Positions 34,889 through 47,085 are shown, numbered from the stretch's first letter. The stretch is DNA of 64,000 nt from Cymodocea nodosa (GCA_036874045.1 CM072345.1:5543501-5607500), one strand, 5' to 3'. A program made the numbers and translations. Notes: generated by a model from the sequence alone, not told the origin.

Positions 34889-36385
34889 AATGCTTAAACT
34901 CCACATAAAAAGATAAATATTATTGATGATGTTGTTCACCTCATAGATATTATATACTTGTTATAAATATCTAAAGTAATATCTAAACTGTTGCTTAAGA
35001 TACTATGTATTTATTGTAAAATCATAGTAGTATCTTATTGATTTTAAGCAGTTTATCAATTTTAATGGTTTTTACGATTTTAAGTGGAAGTGTAAATGAA
35101 AAACATTAAATACTTCTGACATTCTGAAATTTTGATTAAATGTTTTCTTTGAATCAAGGAAAATGCATATGATCATGCATAAATTTGACTTAATTGATTA
35201 AACTTGTAGAATAAGTTATATGTAACTCATCTTAAACTGTTAATCAAAAGTATAAGCTTATTGAAACTGATTCATATTCTCAGTACAATCATAGAAGTAA
35301 AAATTGTATGAGATTTGTGTTTTATTGCATTTGTATTAATGGAATACATATATACTGTGCTTAAAATGAAAAGTGCTTACAAAGTGAAAATCTTTGAGAG
35401 TTTATTGATTAGTTTGATCATGAGCCTTTTGTACTTGAGCAGATAGGTATGTAAGGATTGTTGTCTTGAAAAAGGATTCTTTAAATCTGGCAACCTAAGG
35501 TCCTGATCAGATCTGGGATTGTTGACTGAAAGCTCATTACACGGGTACATTAGAAAGCTCTTGTGTGATTCAAGCTTTTCAAACTAACTTTTAAAGAAAA
35601 TTATCAATATTTACTGTTTTGGAAAGAAAAAGTTGTTTCATTAATTACAGATATCTTTGAATCGCATATAGTTTATACTAATATGATTACTGATTTATTG
35701 AATCAACATTAGTACTTTTGAAAACGTTTATTTGAGATACATTCTTTTATTCTCCTTAAATTAATCGAATTGAGTTCAAAGTTGTGTTTTGATTCATATA
35801 CAGTAGGAATTGATTCTGGAAATCATTTTTGATGCTGTCAAGATAACGGAAGTCTCTGAAAATAAAATGTAAAAGTATAGTTATACTTAACATCTATTGT
35901 CACTACAAGTATATTTTGTATTTTGATTGAATATATTTGAAGTATATTTGTAGGGGGAGCATTAACATTGTCAAAAACAGATTAATATAATTTAAAATAC
36001 AAATCTTAGTTAATCTGAATTAATGTTCTCTTAAAATCTTGATGAAATAATTTAAAAAGACAAATAAACTATTCTAGATTCAAAAGACAAACTGTTCAAA
36101 TAGTTTACAATGTTCTCAAGATAATGTTAAGTTTAGCATGTGTGTTGTTTTCGGAAGGTTTTAGTTGGAAGCATCCGAAACTTGTTTAAGTGTACTAACT
36201 AGATGTTGTATTAGATAAGGTAACGTGTAAAACTACCTCTAGATAGTGTTTTACTCGTTAGGTTAGTTAACTCAACGAGTTATACTTGAATATTTCAAGT
36301 ACCTTGATTGAATAAACTTTATTCAATATTTATTTAATTTCTAAACCCGACTTATCTTCATGTTGAGTTATATACCTAAAAACTC
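34889..36385 (+). other. CopB pol-env spacer, largely Athila-like
   Basis: No gene. About 34970-35960 matches the 3' untranslated region of AthB (18980-17900) in the same sense, ending at an Athila-type purine tract TGTAGGGGGAGCA (35949-35961). The same 13-mer lies in the CopF spacer (56650-56638). Bases 35962-36385 are AT-rich with a decayed CGGAAGGTT...CATCCGAAACTT palindrome (36150-36190) and GTTAACTCAACGAGTT (about 36266). Confidence 0.75.
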
Positions 36386-36394
36386 TATTTATAC
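36386..36394 (+). promoter_or_regulatory. TATA-like box upstream of CopB env-like ORF
   Basis: TATTTATAC, 79 bases before the ATG at 36473; identical 9-mer to that of AthA at the same place. Promoter role inferred. Confidence 0.45.
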
Positions 36395-36472
36395 ACTTAT
36401 AACACGGGGACTTAGGTTATTTGTAAACTTTGTCAAGAAAATCTTTCCCGCTTGTTGCTGTTACAACCTGCG

Positions 36473-38746
36473 ATGATGGTCTCCAAGTTCTACAAAGGTC
36501 GTGGCAGAGGAAAAGTCAAAAGTAGAAGAGATGCAAAAGGAAAAGAAATAGAGAATGATGAAGTTCCACGTACTTGGTTTAAGAAAATATTTCGAGTGGA
36601 CAAAATGTTAGAAGAACTTTATAGAGATTACTTCTTTTCTTAGGATATATTAGATGAAGTTAGACAAGAACTTCAACATACTGATGCAAGTATTACATAC
36701 ATGGGTATTCGAAGTAAATATGATAGAGAATACAAAATGAAATGTGCTGAGATTGCATTTTTGGAATAGTATGCAAAATATTTGGAAAAAGGTGTAGGTT
36801 CATCAAATAGAACTCCTCAAACTCCTATAAACGGTACAAGACTACATGCATTTGACGAAGAGCATGAATCAGCTATTCCTACTCCTTTATATTCAAAACA
36901 AGTAGAATCAGATATTGCTATAGACAAAACAAAAGTTGATAGTCTTCGAAAGGCCGTTGCAATAGAAAGTGCCTTAGAAGAAATAAAGTAGAAAACTTTT
37001 ATGGAGCAATTTGAAAAGAAAACAGCTATACTTGAAAAGGAGAAACAAAAATGTTATAGAAGAAGGAAAGTCAGAAAAATTATGTCTAAGGAAACAAAGT
37101 CTATTGAAAAAGGAAAATCAGATGAAAATTTATTTTCAAAGGACAATGTATGTCTAGACATTGTACCTTATTGTGCATCTGATAAACTCATCAGTTCCGA
37201 ACACACTGAAATTGATGAAGATAATGAGACTTTATTTTCCCTTGCTAGAAAGCTTGAGAAGAAATCCAAGTCAAATATAAGCTCAAGTTTTTCTATTAAT
37301 ACAAGTCCTGATGATGAAGAAATTGACAAATCAGAGCATTAGACACCTAACATTGAACAAGTTATTGTAGATATAATTGATAATGTTGAGGTAGTAACTA
37401 GTTCAAAGGCTGAATTGTTTGGAGTAGCAGATATTGAAATTGTTAAGACTCTAGAAGAGCTAAAAGTTAACCAGCCTTCTACGGAATCTATAGAAGTAGA
37501 GTCTGAGAATTCACAGCATGAATCAATGGAAATATCTGTTGAACAAAATGAACAATTACAGCCAAATACACCGACTGTAGAATTTGTAGAAAAATTGTAC
37601 TCTGAACATTCTATAGAGACTAAACAGATGAATGTTGAGCATATTGACAATGTTTCTAACACTGTTGAAGCTGAAGAATCAAGCTTACCTGAGTAGCTTG
37701 AAGATAATATTTTGGAAGAGGAACAACATGACATTCATTTTGAAGAAGAGGTTCCTAAAGATTAATTAAACTCTGAATCACAGCTTCAGGTATCACCTTC
37801 TTTGTGTACAATGTTAAACATTCAAGGTAATACAATTCATTTTAGATCTGAAGAAGCATTGTAGAAATACAATAATCTAATTACATGTCAGATTCTGCAT
37901 GCTCATCCAATAAAATTCAGAAATTTGATGGACATAAGAGATTTGTTTGAGTTTCAATGCCTCATTAAATTCTTGCCAGTAGGAATGAAATGGAAGCAAT
38001 AGACAAAGCTTATTGTAGCTTTTTATAGCAATCTGGTCAAGAATGGAAATTTTCTAAAAACTCAAATAAATGAACAGGAGTTTATATTGTCTCCTGAGTT
38101 AATTTTTGAAGTTTTAGGATTAAAGAATGAAGGTGTTGTTGTTACCAACAGATTTGACATGATAAGACAACTGGAATGGAACATTCAGTCTTTATCAAAA
38201 ATTCCAGATGTATATTCTGAAATGAGATTAATGAAAAATCTGAATGCAGAGGCAAGGTTTATTGCAAATATATTGCATGCAAATTTATTTCAGAGAGTTG
38301 GACACAATATGGAAGTTAGCAGAAGTTGTTTATATGCAACTTATAGCTTGCTGAATAGAATTCAAATCAATTGGTTTGATGTTTTCACTTCTCAACTACA
38401 GCATATGAGTTCAAAATTATTTTATGGTGATGTTGTATGTAGACTCATTGCAAGCCAATTGAATTTATCCGACTAACCCTCTGAAACCAAAGGCATGAGA
38501 GCATTTAGTGTCAAAGATTTGCAAAAATTCCAAGCCATGCATAAACCTCAACAACAACAACAACAACAACCTGATACAGACCATATACAACAACAACAAC
38601 AACAAAGTTATTCAGTTCAAGCAGAACAACAAACCCAGCTACCTCCTGACTTAGATGTAGTGCTTAACGACATCAGAAATGATATTAGGCATCTAGGAGA
38701 TAAAATATGTAATGCTATAAGTGATAAACTTAGGAGGGGTCGATAA
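36473..38746 (+). pseudogene. Copia env-like ORF (CopB), nine nonsense codons and no frameshift
   Basis: ATG at 36473 (a second at 36476), natural stop TAA at 38744: 757 codons in a single frame. The N-terminus is basic (YKGRGRGKVKSRRD), then an acidic middle rich in Glu and Ser (36780-37740), then the core LNAEARFIANILHANLFQRV, GHNMEVSRS, ATY, NRIQINWFDVF, SKLFYGDV, and a Gln-rich tail closing with LPPDLDVVLNDIRNDIRHLG. Premature stops: TAG at 36641, 36767, 36989, 37340, 37694, 37862, 38000; TAA at 37763 and 38474. The last replaces a Trp that CopA retains. The position after pol is that of Sirevirus env-like genes. No signal peptide or clear membrane segment seen. Function unknown. Confidence 0.88.
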
Positions 38747-38937
38747 CTGTTTTTGTTTGTTTCTGAATACAAAATGTAATGTTTGTATTACTTGTTTGAT
38801 TCATTGAATAATACATTTTTTTGTAAATGTGTTCAATTATTATTCTTGTTTACAGAAATTATTGTTGTAATTCTCTTATATATGTATATATATTCTTTGT
38901 AATTATCTTTTTGATTAATGACAAAAAGGGGGAGAAA
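38747..38937 (+). other. CopB 3' untranslated region and polypurine tract
   Basis: No gene. Conserved with CopE (51161-51350). Ends in ATGACAAAAAGGGGGAGA (about 38919-38936). Confidence 0.75.
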
Positions 38938-40141
38938 TATTCTTTTTGAGTTTTTAAGTTTCAATTATATTTCAGAAAATATTAAAAATACACAATTCAC
39001 CCCCCTCTTGTGTAGCCATACGATCCTACAAGAATAAGTTACGAATGTTATATTGTATCACGTGAGGTGCACATGTTTAACTCGTTAAGTTAACATAACT
39101 AAACACGTTGAGTTGCTATATTAAACAGTAAGGCAACACTTTAGATTAGTGTTATAAACTTAAGTTGTTATTTTTGCAGGTGGTAAAATTCTTATTATAA
39201 AAGCATTTGTTTATTACTAGTTCGTTGAGTTATTGTAACACCACAGACTTAGTTCGTTGAGTTAGCTATAGTACTTGTCATGTGAATTGGCACATGAGGA
39301 ACTTGTTAAGTTAGAAACGTTAAGTTATATATATACTTGTGTTACTCATTTAGTTAACATTAAAGTAACAACTACTTATTACACTGATGAAAAATTTTGG
39401 ACAAGAAAGTTTATTTTATAGGAAATTTTTCAAAGATCCAAGACTGATGATTAAACTCAAAATGTAAACGTGGGTCAGAACATGTGTATTTCAATGAAGG
39501 AAAAAGAAAAGACGTGAAGAAGTGGAAAACTGGTAGTGATTAAACATGGACGATATGCATGAATTGAAGATACAGTATAAAAGGCATAGAATTCTCATTG
39601 ATCAAACTATCCTTGCACATTAAACGAAAAATCTTTTCAGGGATCAAACTATCCCTGCACACTAAAAGAAAAATCTTTTTAGGGATCAAAAACACCTCTT
39701 CAAGGAAAAGCTCTCTTGTGGAAGAAAGTTCAGTGAAGTATAAAAAGGTATGATTTATGTCACTAAAGATTTGAAGTATTAGGAGAAAGCAAATTCAGTG
39801 AAGCAAAGAAAGACTATATATTCATCATTGAAGAATTGCAGAAGAAGAAAAAGAAAAAGATGAAGAAAGATCTCAAACAGGGAGAAATGTTTTAAATTCT
39901 GCAAATTAGTTTTCTCTGTTTGTAGTTATGAAATTATTTAGATGATACATGGTATCGAGATATAATTGCATCTACAATTTCTGAGGAGAATTGAATTGTA
40001 TATTGTTATTGAAACCTTGAATAAAAATGATTTTATGAAAATAGTGTCTCAACTTGTTTTTATTTATTGAAGTTTCAATTATAAACGAAAATGTTGAAAA
40101 ACACAATTCACCCCCCTCTTGTGTAACCATACGATCCTACA
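38938..40141 (+). repeat. CopB 3' LTR, rearranged
   Basis: An LTR tail (about 38965-39031, ...AATTCACCCCCCTCTTG...CGATCCTACA) comes first, then an LTR body beginning about 470 bases into the CopA LTR equivalent (39032) and running to a second tail ending CGATCCTACA at 40141. The LTR head is missing. It contains CACGTG at about 39060 and GTTGAGTTA palindromes. Confidence 0.7.
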
Positions 40142-40198
40142 ACCATCAAACAGGGGAGGACGATAGATGTTCTGACCCTCTCTATAAAAAGATGTCAT
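40142..40198 (-). pseudogene. CopC gag, first 19 codons
   Basis: ATG at 40198; the encoded peptide ends YRPPLFDG, matching the gag start of CopD. It is cut at 40142 by the end of the CopB LTR. The rest of the gene is not in the window. Confidence 0.8.
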
Positions 40199-40236
40199 GA
40201 TCTCAGATGGTTAAATCTATAAAAAGAGATCAACCT

Positions 40237-40250
40237 GCTCTGATACCAAT
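40237..40250 (-). other. CopC primer-binding site
   Basis: ATTGGTATCAGAGC on the minus strand directly inside the LTR end: the initiator-Met tRNA primer site of copia elements, undamaged. Confidence 0.85.
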
Positions 40251-40430
40251 TGTTAGTAGCGTATGGCTTCACTAGAGGGGGGGGTGAATGGTGATCAGTG
40301 TGTAATTAAAACTTTTTACTAACTAATTTGATTAATTAGTTTGCACAAGTACTAAAAATGCACAGCGAAAATAAAAGTAAGAAACACAAGGGAATTTTAG
40401 GTGGTTCACTAACTTGGCTAGTCCACCCCC

Positions 40431-42089
40431 TGTTAGGACCTTAAGGCTTACCAGAGGGGGGTGAATGGTAAATATTCGTTTCTTAACCTTTTAGAAGTAG
40501 TTTAATGTAAAGTGATAGCAAACATATAATAAAAGAAATCACACAGAGATTTTTAGGTGATTCACTACTAATGGCTAGTCCACCCCCAAGGGATACTTGG
40601 GCTTCACTAAACTCTTGTAAACTTACAATCACTTGCTTTAAGGTTTAAGCAAGAACCAATTAACCATTCACTTGAGCTTCCTTGTCGAAGCTTCAATCAA
40701 TCCTTTCTCTAAAGTTTTAATCCGTGTACTTCAGTAAACACTATCTTGTGAACAACAGAGTTGAATGCGTGATGAGCTTCTGAAATTTGGTCTATAAGTG
40801 TTGAAGATGATTTGATCTCTAAAGCTTTTCTTCTGTTGAGCTTGGTGTAAGTATATGTATCAGTAAAGCGCTACTTAAATCTGTTGTCTGTATCTTGTAT
40901 ATATACCTAACATGTGCAACAATCATATTTTCCTCCAACGGATGTATTCTTCTGTACTTGATTAGACTCCAATCCCAAATACGGTAAGTTACCATTTAGA
41001 AAGTCATTTCAAGATGTCTTACCGATTTTCCTCCTTTCGGATAGTTAGCTGTGTAACTCTCCGAAGAGTATCTATAACTCACTGAAAGATCACTTAAACT
41101 TTACTGCTAGGTAAGATTCTAGAATATTTAGTATGAGCTGTCATTCAATCGGATACTTATAACTGTAACTCACTGAACAGTTATATAACTATCGGATAGT
41201 TGGTCTCTGTTAACTTTCCGATTGCTTTAATTCAGCACATGCATAAAAGGTTGACTTAAGTTTCGATGGTTATCCCTGTAACTCACTGAAATGCTTCAGG
41301 ATTTCGGATAGTTATCTTTCTAACTCTCCGAAAACTTATTTGAACTTCTTTATGGAATTCTGCACGTGGGAAATTCAATGACATAAGTTTCGGATGGTTA
41401 TCCCTGTAACTTACCGAAACACTTTAGGATTTCGGATAGTTATCTTTCTAACTCTCCGAAAACATATTTGAGCTTCTTTCTGGAATTCTGCACGTGGGAA
41501 ATTCAATGACTTAAGTTACGGAAAGTTATACCTATAACTTACCGAAAAACTCAAATAGTTATCTAACTCTCCTAAAAGAAAACTCGGATAGTTATCTAAC
41601 TCTCTAACAAGTACTTTAAGCTTCCGTTCTGTATTTCTGCGCATGATTTATTGAATGACTTATCTTTCAGATAGTTATACCTGTAACTCTCCGTAAAACT
41701 CAAATAGTTATCTAACTCTCCGAAAAGAAAACTCGGATAGTTATCTAACTCTCCGACAAGTCTTTTAAGCTTCTGTTCTGTATTTCTGCACGTGATTTAT
41801 TGAATGACTTAACTTCCAGATAGTTATACCTGTAACTCTCTAAAAAGTCCTTTAAGCTTCCGGATAGTTAACTCCTTAACTATCTGATCATTCAATCCTC
41901 CTTAACCTGAGAAATACACTTCTTAACTGTTCGATTTTCTACAGCAGCATATTCTGAGATTTACTACCACCTGTTTGCTGCTTCGATTTGTCTGTCTTCT
42001 GATCTTTTTGCTGTACAGACTAATCCTGATAAATACAATTCAAAACCTTACATTGATTTTTGCATTATCAAAATCTAGAGGTCCTTTCA
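40431..42089 (-). repeat. 3' LTR of CopD with palindrome/CACGTG array
   Basis: TGTTAGGACC...GGTCCTTTCA. Array of CGGATAGTTA...TAACT(C/A)(A/T)CCGA inverted repeats from 40980 to 41900, with CACGTG at 41363, 41491 and 41789 and decayed copies between, spacing about 130-150 bases. Confidence 0.92.
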
Positions 42090-42434
42090 ATCTCCCCCTT
42101 TTTGATAATGGCAAAAACCTTACAATGTATTACTTGTATTTCTCTCCCTATATATCTATACAGAAAAGCACATGAGAAATATAGAATAATGTAAATTTAA
42201 AGACTCCCCCTGATTTTCTGAAATCACTCCCCCTGAATTTCTCCCCATACTTTACTACAGCTTTGCTTACCAAACTATGATATTTCTACCCCTTTTTTGC
42301 CAATTGTCAAAAAGAAGTGAGAAGACAGATAGTGAGTTGGTGGAGCAATTATAGCTGAGTATCAAAATGTCTAAGTTGCTGCAAAATAGAGAAGTTAGTA
42401 GAACAAGCTCCTAGTTGTGAGCTTGGAGAGTAGA
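42090..42434 (-). other. CopD 3' untranslated region with polypurine tracts
   Basis: No gene. Minus-strand ATCAAAAAGGGGGAGAT abuts the LTR (about 42090-42106); further AGGGGGAG tracts lie at about 42205 and 42227. Confidence 0.8.
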
Positions 42435-45400
42435 TTATAAATCATATAAAGAACAAATCCCTAAATTTCGTCTAATATGATTAAATGCAGCTTCAGATAA
42501 TGGTTTGGTGAAGATATCTGCAAGTTGTTCTTTAGTAGAGACATATTCTAAGGAAATATGAATTTTTTCAACATGGTCTCTTAAAAAGTGGTGCCTAATC
42601 TCGATATGTTTTGCTCTAGAGTGTAGAACTGTGTTTTTGGAGAGATTGATGGCACTGCTACTATCACAGTAAATAATGGTATTCTGAAAATTTAGCATAT
42701 AATCTGCCAAAGTTTGTTGCATCCATAAGATCTGTGCACAACATAGGCCTGCTGCCATATATTCAGCTTCAGTGGTGGATAGAGCTATAGAGTTTTGTTT
42801 CCTGCTGAACCAAGAAACAAGTGAATGACCAAGCAACTGACATGTCCCACTAGTGCTTTTTCGATCTGATTTGCATCCTGCATAATCTACATCACTATAT
42901 CCTGCTAAAGTTAATTGATTCTGTGAAGAATAAAATAAGCCAAACTCCTTGGTACCCTGAAGATATTTAAATATATGTTTAACTGATTTTAAGTGTGATG
43001 CTCTTGGAGAGGCTTGATATCTTGCACAAGTATAAACACTAAACATTATATCTGGTCTACTGGCTGTTAGATACAGAAGTGATCCAATCATGCCTCTATA
43101 TTTCTTTTGATCTACTAGAATGCCAGAAATGTCCTTATAAAGTTTTTCATTTGAGTTCATTGGAGTACTTGCTGCTTTGGATTTATCCATACCAAATTTC
43201 AAGAGAATCTCTTTGCAAAATTTTTCTTGATTCAGGAAAATGCCATGCTTAAGTTGATGAATTTGCAATCCTAGAAAGAATTTTAATTCTCCCATAAGAC
43301 TCATCTCAAATTCATTCTTCATTAAGATTTGAAAATCATGACATAGATTCTCATGTGTGGCACCAAAAATGATATCATCCATGGAGATCTGAATAATTAA
43401 CATATGAGAACCTTCAGATTTGATGAATAAGGTGTTGTCCGCAGTTCCTATGTTAAACTGATTCTCAAGAAGAAAACTCTTCAGTTTATCATACCATGCA
43501 CGTGGTGTTTGCTTCAAACCATAGAGAGCTTTATTTAGTTTGTATACATGGTTTGGATTTTCTTCATCTTCAAAACCTGGTGGTTGTTTTACATATATTT
43601 CTTCTTATAAAATGCCATTAAGAAATGCACTTTTAACATCCATCTGATAAAGCTTGATTTTCATACTACTTGCAAAGGCAAGTAACATTCTAATTGCTTC
43701 AAGTTTTGCAACAGGTGCAAAAGTTTCTTCATAGTCAATTCCTTCCTGTTGGTTGTATCCCTAAGCAACAAGTCTAACTTTATTTCTGATAATACTACCA
43801 TTATTGTCAAGTTTGTTCTTAAACACCCATTTAGTACCAATAATTGATTTTTCGATGGGCCTTTCAATCAAGTTCCAAACCTCATTTTTCTTGAACTGAT
43901 TTAGTTCCTCTTGCATGGCCATGATCTGGTATTCATCATTGTAGGCATCTTCAACTGTTGAAGGTTCAAGTTCAGACACAAAAGCACAATAATTACAAAT
44001 ATTTTGAATTTTGCTTCTTGTTTGAACACCTTGATTTATATTCCCAATAATTTGCCTAATGGGATGTTCAGACTTTGTCTTCCATGCTTTTTCTGTCTCA
44101 ATAGGTGTAGGTAGTGTTGAACTATCCTTTTTCTAAGGAAATTTCTGATTTATTACTTCACTTTCACTTTCACTGTCTATTGTTAGCCTCTTCAATTTTC
44201 CTACCATGTCTTCATCAAAGAATACGTTTATTGACTCTTCTACTCTTCTTTCATGTTCAAAATAGATCCTATAGGCTTTACTTCTTGAAGAGTATCCAAC
44301 AAGTAGAGCAGGATCAGATTTTGCATCAAATTTGTCCTTTTGATCCTTTGTATTAAGCACAAAACATCTTGATCCGAAGACCTTAAAATATCTAACATTT
44401 GGTATTTTACCATACCATAGTTCAAAAGGTGTCTTATGTAGGATAGGTCTAAGGTGAGTTTTGTTTATAGAATAGCATGCAGTATTTACAACTTCAACCC
44501 ATAGAGACTTTGGTAGATCAGATGCATTAAGAATTGTCCTTGCCATTTCTTGTACTGATCTATTTTTCCTCTCTACAACTCCATTCTGAGCAGGAGTTCT
44601 TGGACATGAGAATTCATGCAGTATGCCAAAAGAATTGAATAATTCTTCAAATTCTAAATTTTCAAATTCACCTCCATCATCACTTCTGATCTTCTACACA
44701 GTTGAATCTTTTTCATTTTGAATTCTAATACAGAGATGTTTGAATTCATCACAAGCTTCATTCTTGTGTGTTAAGAAAATAACCTAAGTGAATCTTGTAT
44801 AATCATCAACTACCACTAAGGTATATTTTCTTCCTCCTAAATTGGCTGTCTGTGTAGGATCGAATAGGTCCATATGCAATAGATTCAATAGTTGACGTGT
44901 GGCAATGTCTTCAATACTCTTGTGTGCTGATTTCTTTTGTTTTCCAATTGTACAGTCACTACACAATTTATCTCTCTTGAATTTGAGCTTAGGCACACCT
45001 CTAACAAGATCATGTTTGGTCAATTTTCTTATAAGTCTCATGTTTGCATGATTTAATCTTTTATGCCATAACCATTCATCTTCATTAGAAGCAACTAAAC
45101 ATGCATCACTAGATATAATATCATATGGAAATTCCAAAGTATAAATTGAATTATTTCTATATCTAGTAAATTTAATTTCATGTGTATCCTGTTGTAATAT
45201 AAAACAGTTTTCTGCAGTAAAAAGTATATTGTAACCTTTGTCACATAATTGACCTACACTTAGCAGATTTTGTTTTAAACCATTTACATGAAGGACATTT
45301 TCTATTTTTCCATTTTCAGATGCAACATTTCCTATAGCAGTAATTCTACATTTTTCATTGTTACCAAACTTAACAGATCTTGAATTTATTGATTTAATAG

Positions 45401-45500
45401 ATTCCAGAAGTTTTTTCTTATCTATCATATGCTTTGAGCAACCACTGTCAATGATCCACTTGGACGTTTGAGCTTTCTTGTCCATGTAGTCTTGCAAGTC
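42435..45500 (-). pseudogene. Copia pol: protease, integrase, reverse transcriptase, RNase H (CopD)
   Basis: One minus-strand frame. Protease KWIIDSGCSKHMI (45450) has an intact DSG. Pre-integrase WLWHKRLNHANMRLIRKL, zinc finger CSDCTIGKQ. Integrase core: HMDLFDPT (Asp), IRSDDGGEFEN (Asp), QNGVVERKNRS (Glu). [26 protein letters not shown]; the catalytic box reads SMDDIIFG where YVDD is usual, keeping both Asp. RNase H: YSDVDYAG, STTEAEYMAA, CDSSSAI. It ends GICSLYDL at 42435. Nonsense codons: TAG at about 44784 (Trp), 44700 (Gln), 44133 and 43761 (Gln in LVAQGY), TAA at about 43605. No frameshift in pol. Confidence 0.93.
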
Positions 45501-47048
45501 ATGTTGAAATTAAGACTTTTGGTACCCATATCTTCTTGGGTCCATCACTGTTAGTCCTCTGTATATTAAACCTGTTGCCTTTTGGTAGCTATATAGACGT
45601 AGATCTCTTCTTAATGACAAACACAGTGGTGCCATCTTTGTAAGATCTAATTTTTCCACCATAGTAAGGGGTTTCCTGTGGTACAGTATACCCTAGGCCA
45701 AATTTACTTTTTCCTATTCTTTGAGATCCTATGATTTTGTTTAAACTATTTTCACCCTTAGTAAATTTACATACAATTTTCTTTAAATCAGTAACTTCAG
45801 ATAATAGATTTTTATTTTTTTCTTTCAGATCAAAATTTTTACAACTATAGCTATCCATTTTAGTTTTCAATTCCCTATTATCAACTAGGGCTTTTTCTAG
45901 TTCAGCAAAAACATCTTCTAGATAGGAATTTAAACTCTTTAATTCTTTCTTGTACTTCTTACATTTTACATATAAGTTATCTACTGTATAGAGAAGACTA
46001 TCTATATCTACATCATCATTTTCTTTTTCCGAGCAATAGGGAGATGTAGAGCATACCTCTTGTGCAGCAAAGCACACGTTTCAGATGCCTCCTCATCTGA
46101 GTCTGATGAGCTGCTGGATGAACTGCTGTCATCCCAAGTGGCTTTCAATGCCATTTTCTTCTTATTCTTCCTTTTCCATTTCTGTTTGTCCTCCTCTTGT
46201 TGAAAAGGACAGTAAAGTTGAATGTGTCCTAGTTTCTTGCACTTGTAGCATGTAGGGACTTTTGATTTTGAGGAGCTGGCTTTGCCTCCTTGTCTCATCA
46301 TCCTTCTGAAGTTCCTGGCTAGCAGTAACACTTCATCCTCATCTAAGCTTAGTTGATCCTCTATTGAGGGAAAAGCTAGTTCTTTCTTTTTCTCTACTTT
46401 TCTTTTAGTGACTCCTTCTTCTTCTTTCCATTCCTTCATTTGGACTTCATGGGCTAGAAGGTTTCCCAACAGATCTTCAATTGAATAGTTATTCAGATCC
46501 TTTGAATCCTGTATGGAAGTAGACTTCTAGTTCCATTCGACTGTCAGGCTCCTTAGGATCTTTTGTACCTATTCACAATTAGAGAAACTCCTCCCAAGGC
46601 CTCTTAGTTCATTCACAATTTCTGTGAATCTAGAAAACATTTCAGTGATACTTTCTTTTTCAAGCATTTTGAATAATTCATATTTTCTTAACAAAATGCT
46701 TATTTTAGTATCTTTAACTTGGCTGGTTCCTTCATATGTAATTTAAAGGATCTTCCAAGCTTCATGGGAGAATTTACAAGCAGATATTTTATTATACTGT
46801 TCACCAGTTAGTGCATAGTAAATGGAATTAAGCCCATGAGCATCCATCTGGATGATTCTTTCATCATCCTCAGTCCAGTCACTTTCATGACTGATTGGAG
46901 TTGATGTACCATGTACAACCATTCTCCAAAGTTTCACATCTGTACTCCTGAGAAAGTACTCCATCCTATTTTTCCAGTAGCTATAATTGCTACCATCAAA
47001 GAGGGGAGGTCGATGGATATTTTGACCCTCTACAGTGTGGAAAGCCAT
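45501..47048 (-). pseudogene. Copia gag (CopD)
   Basis: ATG at 47048, then GQNIHRPPLFDGSNYSYWKN (gag start family). The body continues past TAA at about 46743 and TAG at about 46567 and 46530, all at probable Gln codons. Zinc knuckle CYKCKKLGHIQLYC (about 46250) is intact; a Ser/Asp tail follows. The coiled-coil segment (46077-45589, KCKKYKKELKSLNSYLED) lies in a different frame from the gag before it and the pol after it, so two frameshifts bracket it. Confidence 0.88.
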
Positions 47049-47085
47049 GATCTCAAATGGTTAAATCTATTAACGAGATCAACCT

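Larger units (their letters stand above)
29476..40141 (+). mobile_element. CopB: Sirevirus-like copia element with env-like ORF, 5' LTR lost
   Basis: Plus-strand order: partial leader, gag, protease, integrase, RT, RNase H, spacer, env-like ORF, polypurine tract, rearranged LTR ending CGATCCTACA at 40141. There is no 5' LTR: the left edge is a truncated leader abutting inverted CopA env sequence. The right edge falls inside CopC gag. Confidence 0.88.

Noticed and set aside
36473-38746. Reassigned TAG codon, since most stops are TAG
   Set aside because: TAG stands for both Gln and Trp, TGA for Arg and Trp also occurs, related copies keep the sense codons, and natural ends use TAA or TGA. Mutation explains it better.
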